The notes under the pieces: generated by a model
The model's input: only the letters and a program-made list of their open reading frames with translations
Told to the model about the DNA's origin: nothing
Database searches by the model: none
Translations under genes and position numbers: made by a program
Source: Bacillota bacterium
GTDB taxonomy: Bacteria; Bacillota; SHA-98; Ch115; JABLXJ01
Reading direction: 5' to 3'
Length of the DNA: 64,000 nucleotides
NCBI GenBank assembly: GCA_013178125.1
Contig: JABLXJ010000004.1
Span: 1 to 64,000 of the forward strand
Shown: positions 17,301-24,250 of the stretch, piece after piece
Position numbering within the stretch: the stretch's first letter is position 1
Layout: each line of letters begins with the position of its first letter

Positions 17301-18168
17301 GCGCTTCGGGAGCGGCGAGCGCGTCCCCGGGTTGAGGTTTGACCTTGGTGGTGGGCGTCTCCTGGAGCTGCGCGGCCAAATAGACAGGATAGATGCAGTG
17401 GAAACGGAGGCAGGGGAAACGGGCGCGGGTGCAGATGGGGCCGGGGCTCTCTATCTGAGGGTCATAGACTATAAGAGCAGCAGGAAAGGGCTGGATATCT
17501 CCCACATTTATCATGGGCTGAGCCTCCAGCTCCCGGCCTACCTTGCCGTCGCCGTTGAACACGCCCGGGCGTTTGCACGGGCCTCATCACTTGCAGGGAT
17601 CCCGTCAAAGCCCGTCAGGCCGGCCGGGATGCTCTACTTCGGGGTGCGCGACCCACTCCTGTCCCTCGAGCATAAGGATGCCGTGACCGCTGAGGATGGT
17701 CAGAGGAGGCTGCTGAAGGCTCTCAGGATGGATGGCCTCGTGCTGGGCGAGCCCGCGGTCGTCCGGATGATGGATGTCGAGGGGTCGGGCGAGCTGGTCC
17801 CGGCATCGTTCAAGAAGGATGGGAGCCTGGATAGGCGCTCAAAGGTAGCCACCGCGGAACAGTTCGACCTTCTTATAGGATTCATCGAGAGCGAGATCGT
17901 GAAGCTCGGCAGGCGCATCATCAGTGGGGATATCTCCCCCGAGCCTTACAGGGATGGACCACGGCGTCCCTGCACATATTGTGAATACATGCCCCTTTGC
18001 GGCTTTGATATCTTGATCGACGGTAGCAGATACAGGGACCTGGTGCCGGTCAAGGGAGACGAGGTGTGGGAGATGATGAGGCGCGAGCTCGATAGAACGC
18101 CTGATGAGGCGCCTGACGAGACGCTCAGCGAGATGCGCAGGGGTTCATTCGGAGGGGGTGGTGCTTGA
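14371..18168 (+). CDS. addB: AddB subunit of the AddAB helicase-nuclease
   Basis: The 1265-residue protein is the second subunit of AddAB, which resects double-strand DNA ends for RecA loading. It has the P-loop GRAGSGKT at residues 8-15 and a C-terminal RecB-type nuclease (VIDYKSSRKGLDI) framed by the four-Cys iron-sulfur staple Cys862, Cys1201, Cys1204 and Cys1210 (ACPFQYF; CTYCEYMPLC). The GTG at 14371 gives the family N-terminus SLRFIIGRAGSGKT. A Pro/Gly insert sits near residue 250 and another near 750-775. addA starts two bases after its stop. Confidence 0.95.
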   Translation: MSLRFIIGRAGSGKTSLCLSEVCAELESGDRGADGPALIVLVPEQATFQMEYALLGRLHTEGTHRAQVLSFRRLASRVLAEVGGASRPYLSELGKIMALRSIVQRRRDDLRIFSLVTRQAGFIECLSNTLAELRAYNISLGGVKSRLAALEHEGLGGSQLALKLHDLAIIYEDFQAYLDGRFTDPCDYLDLLSESLPASGLVTGSYVWVDGFTGFTPQEFIVLGKLMQAAARITVAICMDPLCVDPTICVGPPPGPPGRTQAPESAGVGSVVGEFDPFFPTWETYRRLLDIARESHVEVEDTVVVASRGRFTLSAPLAHLEREFFARPWEPFDGDAAPGVRLVAASNPRVEVEGVAREIVRLCRDEGYRWREIGLIIRDAEMERYAPLVTSVFRDYGIPFFLDYKRPVQFHPLVELIRSALEVVNSNWAYEPVFRYLKTDLVPVSREDVDILENYVLAHGIRGRAWTSGAEWRYLKQFALGEDREPDEAGRLMLERINSARDIAVNALGRFYSRVCTMNGGKRANDDDGLTVRYITAALFELLDELGVAETLESWRASEEARGDIESARGHVQVWSGVMELFDQVVEGLGDLHVSVEEYSEIIDVGLRGLRLGLIPPGLDQVVVGSVERSRHPSLRAAFVIGVNDGVFPARCREDSILDDGEREELGRRGMELGPTSEEKLLREQYLTYVAFTRAGERLWISYPIADEKGRGLLPSLYIRRLREVFPNLQEEFISEGPPADGPALASTPGRQGASPNSGAGAPGPGMLAVRVMDYITSVEKAAAYVARELRDARSGRPPGSIWLDIYEWLVGDEQRRERAAVSLSGLWYSNHVGRLPCAITSRLYPNPLCVSVSALERFAACPFQYFARDALRLLERDEFKVEAPELGVLFHAALKEFVERLARDRVSWAELDPADAARIIGEIVENLSRELRNEILLSSARYVNLVRIIKRTLARAVTALGEHARRGRFAPVAVEVRFGSGERVPGLRFDLGGGRLLELRGQIDRIDAVETEAGETGAGADGAGALYLRVIDYKSSRKGLDISHIYHGLSLQLPAYLAVAVEHARAFARASSLAGIPSKPVRPAGMLYFGVRDPLLSLEHKDAVTAEDGQRRLLKALRMDGLVLGEPAVVRMMDVEGSGELVPASFKKDGSLDRRSKVATAEQFDLLIGFIESEIVKLGRRIISGDISPEPYRDGPRRPCTYCEYMPLCGFDILIDGSRYRDLVPVKGDEVWEMMRRELDRTPDEAPDETLSEMRRGSFGGGGA

Positions 18169-18169
18169 T

Positions 18170-21100
18170 ATGCCGGAGCCCAAAAGCCTTCCTGAGCCTT
18201 CAATCCACCGGTCTTGGACTAGGGAGCAGTGGGACGCTATCACCGCGAAGGCCCCAAATCTCCTGGTATCCGCGGCCGCAGGGTCTGGTAAGACCTCCGT
18301 CCTCGTAGAGCGCGTCATACGGCAGATCACGGAGGGGCTCGATGGTGGGAACCCTGTGGATGTGGACCGCTTGCTCGTCGTTACCTTCACCGATTCGGCG
18401 GCGGCCGAGATGCGCCAGAGGGTGGGGGAGGCGCTCTTGAAACTGGCCGACATAGACCCCGGTAACGAGCGGGTTCGACGCCAGCTCATGCTCCTGAACA
18501 AAGCCCAAATCAGCACCATGCACTCATTTTGCCTCTCCGTCTTGCGGCAGAACTTCCATCGCGCGGGCCTCGATCCCGGTTTTAGGGTGATGGACGAGGA
18601 TGAATCATCCCTCATGCTCCTCGAGGCTGTCTCGCAGGTGTTTGAGGAGGGCTACCAGCTCGCGACCGGGGGTGCGAAGGATGGAATGGAGGGGCTTGCG
18701 GCTGGACTTGCGGCGCTGGCCGACAGGTTTGGCGGCGATAGGGGCGACGAACCCCTCCAGGATATCGTTCTCTCGCTCTACAGGTTTTCGCGGAGCCAGG
18801 TAGCGCCAGGTGAGTGGCTGAGATCCGCTGCCGCGGCATTTGACGTCCCGCCCGGGGCTGGCCCCGGCGACCTCTCCTGGGCCCGGGTCGTCCTCGAGGA
18901 TGCCCGCATGAAGCTGGAGGGAGCTACAGCCAGGTTGGCGCGGGCTCTGGAGCTGGCCGGCTGGCCCGGAGGCCCTGCCGCCTACATATCCACCCTCGAG
19001 AGGGAGGTGGAGATGTGCGTTAGGCTTGCTGACGCCTGCGCGAGCGGGTGGTGGCAGGCGGCCGCCGAGAGGTTCCGCGAGGCGGAGTTTGGGAGGTTGC
19101 GCGGCGCCAAATCGGAGGATGTGGACGAATCGTTGAAGGATAAGGTCAAGGCCCTCAGGGATTCAGCAAAGGTGACCGTTTACGAGTTGCGGGATGGCTG
19201 CTTTGGGGTGCCGTTCGAGAACCTCCTTGCCGATATCAGGGGCCTTGCGCCGCACATGGATACCCTGGTGCGGCTCGTGATGGCGCTCGATGAAGCCTAT
19301 TCGAGAATGAAGAAGGCCAGGGCCCTGCTGGATTTCAATGACCTCGAGCACTACTGCCTCGCCCTCCTGGTGGATGGCCCTGTGAGTCTGCAGGGTGGCG
19401 AACTCGCCCCTTCGGATATCGCGATTGCGCTGCGGTCAAGGTTCGAGGATGTACTGGTCGATGAGTACCAGGATATAAACGCTGTCCAGGACGCTATCCT
19501 GCGGCTCGCAGGACGAAGCCTCTTCATGGTTGGGGATGTAAAACAGAGCATATACCGGTTCAGGCTTGCGGAGCCCAGGCTCTTCATGGAGAAGCGCGCA
19601 AGTTATATGCCATATGAGCATTCATATGGGCATCCATATGAACATCCACATGAACCTCCATATGGACATCATACCGATCATACCAATCATGCCAGCGGAC
19701 CCTTCAGCGGGTCCTCCGGCGGGCCCTGCGCTCACGGCGCCGGATACGGCGCCGGATATCATATCAGCCTCTCGGCCAACTTCCGCAGCCGGAAGGGAAT
19801 CGTGGACGGGGTAAACTTCGTCTTCCGGCAGATACTGAACGGGCGCGTGGGCGAGGTCAGCTATGATAGGAGCGCGGAACTCGTGTATAATGCTCAATAC
19901 CCGCCGATCCCGGGGCCGGCACCAGCGGTCTCAGGGCCAAGGCTAGAGCCAAGACCAAGACCAGGACCAGGACCAGGGCCCGGGCTAGGGCTAGAGCCAG
20001 AACCAGAGCTAGAACCAGAACCAGGTTCCATGCTGGACGAGGTTGAGATCCACCTTATCGAGGGAGATCGTGACGCGGGCGATGAGGGGGTAGCTCCTGG
20101 CTCGAGAGCTGCAGCGGGTTATGGCAATGGCGGCGGTAGTGACCGGGGTAATGACGGTGGCGAGGGAGATGCTGGTGATAGTAGCGATGGCCCTGCGGGC
20201 GGCCCCGGCTATGATTTGGCGGGTGGAGCGGATGATAGCGACCTTATGGGTATAGAGGAGCTCCAGGCGCTCGAGCTCGAGGCCGGACTCGTGGGCGCGT
20301 GTATTCACCGGATTGTGGGGCGGGGGGGCCAGGGGGCGCTCGTATGGGATAAAGGGCTCGGGGAATACCGTCCGGCGACGTTTAGGGACATAGCCGTGCT
20401 GCTCCGGGCGACGAGGGACCGGGCCAATGTGTTTCTCGAGGTCTTCAGGCGGATGGACATACCCGCATATGCGGAGCTCGGGACGGGGTATTTTGTAGCG
20501 ACCGAGGTCCAGATCATGCTCTCGCTTCTGCAGGTTATAGACAATCCGAGGCAGGACATCCCCCTTGCTGCTGTGTTAAAATCCCCAATCGTCGGTCTTA
20601 GCGCTGCAGAGCTGGCCGAGATAAGAATCACGGGGAGAACCCAGGGGGCAGGGGGTGGTGCAGCCACCGCGCCGGCCGGGAGCTTCTACGATGCTGTTGT
20701 CTGCGTCGCCGGCGGAGGCGCCGGCAGCTCGCTGCCGGACAAGCTCTTGGGATTTCTTCAGCACCTGGAGGCCTGGCGAACCCAGGCCCGGAGGGGGCCG
20801 CTTTCCGAGCTGATTTCCCGCATCTTCAGGGATACGAGGTATCTCGATATCGTCGGTGGGATGCCGGGGGGGGCCCAGCGCCAGGCCAACTTGCGGGCAC
20901 TATATGAGAAGGCCAGGCAGTTCGACCAGTTTGCAAGGCCGGGCCTCTTCAGGTTTTTGAGGCATGTGAGGCGGCTGCAGGATATCCAGGGGGACATCGG
21001 TGCGGCCAGGGCCCTCGGCGAGAACGAGGATGTTGTCAGGATCATGAGCATTCACAAGAGCAAGGGGCTCGAGTTCCCGGTCGTCATAGTCGCAGACCTC

Positions 21101-22675
21101 GGCAAGCACTTCAATCTCAAGGATTTGAACAGGGGTATCCTCTTTCACCGCGACCTCGGCCTCGGCCCGGTGTTTGTGGACCCGGCCATGAGGATCAAGC
21201 GCCCCACAATAGCCTATCGCGCCATCAGGGAGCGGCTGCGGCTGGAAACCCTGGCCGAGGAGCTGAGGGTCCTGTACGTGGCCATGACGAGGGCCAGGGA
21301 GAAGCTCATTCTCGTGGGGTCGGGCAGGAATCTAGCCGCCATGTGCGAGGAATTCGGCGGCGAGAGCGAGCCAGGGTTGCGCGGTGGAGAGTCGTCCCCG
21401 CCACCCCTGCCTGACGAAGCCCTGGCCGCCGCAGGAACGTTCCTGGACTGGATCTGCATGGCGACCATGCGGGGTGATGCGCGGCGGTTCCTTACGCATG
21501 AAGGAAAAGGGGGAGCGCCAATCAAGATAAGATTTTGGAGCTCCGGAGACGTGGCCCGCCTGGCGAAATCGGTGGTGGCGCGAGCGGGCGGGTTGGCGGG
21601 CGAGGGCGAGGGCAGGAGCGAGGGCGATGGCGCCGGGGGTGGCACCCCGTGGGACAGGGTGGCATGGGACAGGATAGCGAGGCTCGAGAGCCTCAGCGGG
21701 AGACCCGTCGATCCCGGGGTGGGCCGCGAGCTCGAGCGGCGCCTCAACTGGGTATACCCGCATACCCGCATCTCGCGCCTTGCCGCGAAGGCCAGCGTTT
21801 CCGAATTAAAAAGGATGATAGACTTCATGGTGGACGAGGTGGAAGGGGTCAGACCTGAGAATCTCCGCCCCAGGCCAGTCATTGGTGGGAGGCCGGCGTT
21901 TCTCCGGGACCGGGGCGGGCTGACAGCGGCGGAGCGCGGGACCGTGACGCACCTCGTGCTCCAGCACCTGGATCTCGGCGGGCCTTCGTCTCTTGAGCCG
22001 GGCGAGGTGGCGAGGCAGATAGGGGATATGGTCCGTCGCGAACTCTTGACCCCTGAACAGGCCCGTGAGGTCGACGCCCGGGCGATAGCCGGGTTGTTTG
22101 CGGCCCCTCTCGGACGGAGGCTGGTTGCCGCTGCCCGCAGGGGGGGCGATCGTGGATGCGGGGGCGGAAACGGGGGTAGGGGAAGCGAGGGCAGGGGTAG
22201 GATATGGATCATGCGCGAGCTGCCATTCAGCATGAGGGTGCCGGTTTCAGAGATTCTTGATATTGTCAGCCCCTATCACTTGGCTCCCGGTGATTCTGCT
22301 CCCGGTGATCCTAATGTTGATAGCATGAATGGCATGAATAGCCTGGATGGCCTAGGCCTGGACCTGGATATGGCTGTGCGGGGGGTCGGGGAATGGGAAG
22401 ATGAGTACATCATGGTCCAGGGCATAATAGACTGCCTCGTGCACGAGGACGATGGCTTTCTCCTCGTGGATTTCAAGACGGATCACCTGCCACATGGCCT
22501 GGAGAGCCTTCCGGAGATGGCCGACCGCTATCGCGAGCAGATCCGCCTTTACGCGCGCGCAGTTGAAAAGATATATGGCGAGCCTGTGAAACAGGCCTTC
22601 CTGTACTTCCTGTCGGCCGGCAGGGTGGTTGAGGTCGGGTTGGGTCAGCAGCCGATTTTCGGGTCAAGGCGATAG
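18170..22675 (+). CDS. addA: AddA helicase-nuclease with large low-complexity inserts
   Basis: The 1501-residue UvrD-like helicase and RecB-family nuclease is the motor subunit of AddAB. Walker A (AAAGSGKT) ends at residue 42, VLVDEYQDINAVQ lies at about 430, VRIMSIHKSKGLEFP at about 960, and the nuclease motif LLVDFKTDHLP at about 1430. It is some 250 residues longer than usual. The excess is in inserts: a His/Tyr/Pro segment at about 480-520, a Pro/Glu/Arg repeat at about 577-620, a Gly/Asp segment at about 645-690, and shorter Gly-rich parts near the C-terminus. The ATG at 18170 lies one base after the addB stop, behind GGAGGGGG. Confidence 0.94.
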   Translation: MPEPKSLPEPSIHRSWTREQWDAITAKAPNLLVSAAAGSGKTSVLVERVIRQITEGLDGGNPVDVDRLLVVTFTDSAAAEMRQRVGEALLKLADIDPGNERVRRQLMLLNKAQISTMHSFCLSVLRQNFHRAGLDPGFRVMDEDESSLMLLEAVSQVFEEGYQLATGGAKDGMEGLAAGLAALADRFGGDRGDEPLQDIVLSLYRFSRSQVAPGEWLRSAAAAFDVPPGAGPGDLSWARVVLEDARMKLEGATARLARALELAGWPGGPAAYISTLEREVEMCVRLADACASGWWQAAAERFREAEFGRLRGAKSEDVDESLKDKVKALRDSAKVTVYELRDGCFGVPFENLLADIRGLAPHMDTLVRLVMALDEAYSRMKKARALLDFNDLEHYCLALLVDGPVSLQGGELAPSDIAIALRSRFEDVLVDEYQDINAVQDAILRLAGRSLFMVGDVKQSIYRFRLAEPRLFMEKRASYMPYEHSYGHPYEHPHEPPYGHHTDHTNHASGPFSGSSGGPCAHGAGYGAGYHISLSANFRSRKGIVDGVNFVFRQILNGRVGEVSYDRSAELVYNAQYPPIPGPAPAVSGPRLEPRPRPGPGPGPGLGLEPEPELEPEPGSMLDEVEIHLIEGDRDAGDEGVAPGSRAAAGYGNGGGSDRGNDGGEGDAGDSSDGPAGGPGYDLAGGADDSDLMGIEELQALELEAGLVGACIHRIVGRGGQGALVWDKGLGEYRPATFRDIAVLLRATRDRANVFLEVFRRMDIPAYAELGTGYFVATEVQIMLSLLQVIDNPRQDIPLAAVLKSPIVGLSAAELAEIRITGRTQGAGGGAATAPAGSFYDAVVCVAGGGAGSSLPDKLLGFLQHLEAWRTQARRGPLSELISRIFRDTRYLDIVGGMPGGAQRQANLRALYEKARQFDQFARPGLFRFLRHVRRLQDIQGDIGAARALGENEDVVRIMSIHKSKGLEFPVVIVADLGKHFNLKDLNRGILFHRDLGLGPVFVDPAMRIKRPTIAYRAIRERLRLETLAEELRVLYVAMTRAREKLILVGSGRNLAAMCEEFGGESEPGLRGGESSPPPLPDEALAAAGTFLDWICMATMRGDARRFLTHEGKGGAPIKIRFWSSGDVARLAKSVVARAGGLAGEGEGRSEGDGAGGGTPWDRVAWDRIARLESLSGRPVDPGVGRELERRLNWVYPHTRISRLAAKASVSELKRMIDFMVDEVEGVRPENLRPRPVIGGRPAFLRDRGGLTAAERGTVTHLVLQHLDLGGPSSLEPGEVARQIGDMVRRELLTPEQAREVDARAIAGLFAAPLGRRLVAAARRGGDRGCGGGNGGRGSEGRGRIWIMRELPFSMRVPVSEILDIVSPYHLAPGDSAPGDPNVDSMNGMNSLDGLGLDLDMAVRGVGEWEDEYIMVQGIIDCLVHEDDGFLLVDFKTDHLPHGLESLPEMADRYREQIRLYARAVEKIYGEPVKQAFLYFLSAGRVVEVGLGQQPIFGSRR

Positions 22676-23467
22676 CGCCTTGCAGAGTCCCACGCATTCC
22701 CGGCACCTGATGCAATTCAGCCCGTTTACCTCCCTGGGCACATCAAGGTCCATCGGGCAGGCCCTCGTGCATTCTCCGCAGTCAGTGCAGAGGTCCGGCC
22801 TGATCGTTATGGCGAAGCCCGGGGCCACCTTGTTGAATGGGGAGTAGATCGCGCCCAGGGGGCAGATGAAACGGCAAAATGGGCGTTTCATAAACAGCAT
22901 CAGCCCCAGGAGCGCGGCTGTAATCCCGATCTTCAGCCAGAAGAAGGGGCCGATGAGGGCTCGGATCTGCTGGTTTCCAAGGGCCAGGGGTATGCCGGCC
23001 TCCAGCGTCCCGACAAAGCACAGCTTGGAGAACCATGGTTCGAGGGTGAGGAACGGGATTATGAAGACGAGGACTGCAAGCACTACGTACCGCAGGAAGC
23101 TGAGCCTGGCGCCGAGCCTATTTGATAGATATATCTTTTTCACTGGTACCGGCAGCCTGTAGAGCATATCCTGGAGCCCGCCCACCGGGCATATCCACCC
23201 GCAGGACCCCCTCCCGAAGGTGCTCCCCACGGCGCCCAGGATGCCGAGGGTGAAGAAGGGGACCCGCCGGATGACTGCAAAGTGTTGCAGGGTGCCGATC
23301 GGGCACGCGAAATTGGCGGCCGGACACGCATAGCAGTTCAGGGTCGGGCAGGGGATGTATTTGAGGAATTTAAAAAAATACGAGTTCGCCAGGATGAAGC
23401 CGAGCGCCTGCCAGAGAGCCCTTCTGCTCCTGCTTCTACCCCTGTTTTCGCTCCTGCTCCTGACCAT
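22664..23467 (-). CDS. NapH-like 4Fe-4S membrane protein
   Basis: The 267-residue integral membrane protein carries a CP-rich first part (CPTLNCYACPAANFACP), several membrane helices, the CGWICPVGGLQD motif shared with NapH/CcoG/NosR-type proteins, a second FCRFICPLGAIYS motif, and two C-terminal 4Fe-4S ferredoxin motifs (CTDCGECTRACP and CIRCRECVGLC). It probably moves electrons across or along the membrane; the partner is unknown. It lies downstream of a small CXXC membrane protein on the same strand. Its 3' end overlaps addA by 12 bases (convergent). The sequence just upstream of its start is a degenerate CAT/GAG repeat. Confidence 0.85.
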   Translation of the reverse strand: MVRSRSENRGRSRSRRALWQALGFILANSYFFKFLKYIPCPTLNCYACPAANFACPIGTLQHFAVIRRVPFFTLGILGAVGSTFGRGSCGWICPVGGLQDMLYRLPVPVKKIYLSNRLGARLSFLRYVVLAVLVFIIPFLTLEPWFSKLCFVGTLEAGIPLALGNQQIRALIGPFFWLKIGITAALLGLMLFMKRPFCRFICPLGAIYSPFNKVAPGFAITIRPDLCTDCGECTRACPMDLDVPREVNGLNCIRCRECVGLCKALSP

Positions 23468-23668
23468 GTTCCTGCTCCCCCGCTCCTGCTCACGTTCATG
23501 TTCATGCTTATACTCATGCTCATACGCATGCCTTTAGGATTTTTCTTACCGCGCATAACCCCAGGGACTGATCTGCCACTTAAGCTACTACCTTAGTATT
23601 GGAGCGCATCTACTTCATTCATCCCGCGCCTTATGTGCGGTAAGGACTTTTTGGACGCGGCCACCAAG

Positions 23669-23845
23669 TCACTGGATACCGATACACGACAGGCATATGA
23701 TTACCGCATTCGCAAACACCCGTCTGGGTTCACCGGACAGCGCGCCGGCCCCTGCAAGGAAGAGCGATGCCAGCAAGGTGACCAGAAAAAGGTTTCTCCT
23801 GAGGGTTGCTTTCCAATCCAAGTCTTTCACCTCAAATCTAAACAT
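23669..23845 (-). CDS. Small CXXC membrane protein (CD1871A-like)
   Basis: The 58-residue peptide has one clear membrane helix (NLFLVTLLASLFLAGAGAL) followed by GEPRRVFANAVIICLSCIGIQ at the C-terminus. The ending (Arg, Val-x-x-x-Ala-x-x-Ile-Cys-Leu-x-Cys-Ile-Gly-Ile) matches the CD1871A family of tiny CXXC proteins, which in many anaerobes sit beside NapH-like ferredoxin proteins, as here. The start is unsure: ATG at 23845 has no ribosome site and lies 7 bases from the palindrome array; a TTG near 23816 follows GAGGTGAAAGAC and may be the true start. Role is unknown, likely redox. Confidence 0.65.
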   Translation of the reverse strand: MFRFEVKDLDWKATLRRNLFLVTLLASLFLAGAGALSGEPRRVFANAVIICLSCIGIQ

Positions 23846-23851
23846 GCGCAG

Positions 23852-24191
23852 TGCCAACTTTTTTGGCAGGCTACGCTCAAAGATGCCAACTTTCTGGGCA
23901 GCCTTCCCCAGCCAAAAGTGAAAGTGCCAATTATCTTGGCAGGTCACGTGCAAGGGTGCCAAGTTTATGGGCAGTTATTCGTCCATCCTGCCAAGAATCT
24001 TGGCAGGGTGTCCCGGCAAAGAGGTGAAGGTGGCAACTTCCTTGGCAGGTTGTACGTAATGATGCCAAGATTCTGGGCAGCCACTCGCTCATCTTGCCAA
24101 AAATCTTGGCAGTTTGCCTCGGTAAAAGGTGAAAGTGCCAATATTCTTGGCAGGTCGCGCATAAAGGTGCCAAGATTCTTGGCACTTGGCA
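23852..24191. repeat. Helically phased array of ten 17-bp palindromes
   Basis: Ten units of consensus TGCCAAGAWTCTTGGCA start at 23852, 23884, 23925, 23957, 23989, 24031, 24063, 24095, 24136 and 24168. Units 23989 and 24168 are perfect odd palindromes; the others differ at one to three places. A half unit, TTGGCA, closes the array at 24186. Start-to-start distances are 32, 41, 32, 32, 42, 32, 32, 41, 32, so there is a higher-order period of 105-106 bp (three units), and the longer spacers share A-rich sequence ending GGTGAA(A)G just before the next unit. Spacers differ in sequence. Distances are close to 3 or 4 turns of B-DNA, which would put all sites on one face. The array lies between the helicase 3' end and the CXXC/NapH pair. 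It is not a gene: spacing of 32 shifts the frame at each unit. Confidence 0.9.
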
Positions 24192-24250
24192 GTTTCGCCG
24201 CGCACAGGGGTTAGCTGCTAGATTCTATTATACCCCGGGGAGTATGCTTT

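Noticed and set aside
21214-22233. 339-codon frame antisense to addA
   Set aside because: Ser/Pro/Arg-rich shadow of the AddA nuclease region with no recognizable domain or start site.
23852-24191. CRISPR array
   Set aside because: Units are 17-bp palindromes with 15- or 24/25-base gaps, not 24-37-base repeats with equal 30-40-base spacers, and no cas genes are near.
23633-24214. Open frame of 193 codons on the plus strand (and two on the minus strand) over the palindrome array
   Set aside because: The repeat unit changes frame at each 32-base step, so the peptides are by-products of the palindromes. No ribosome site. Similar peptides in databases, if any, would be annotation artefacts.
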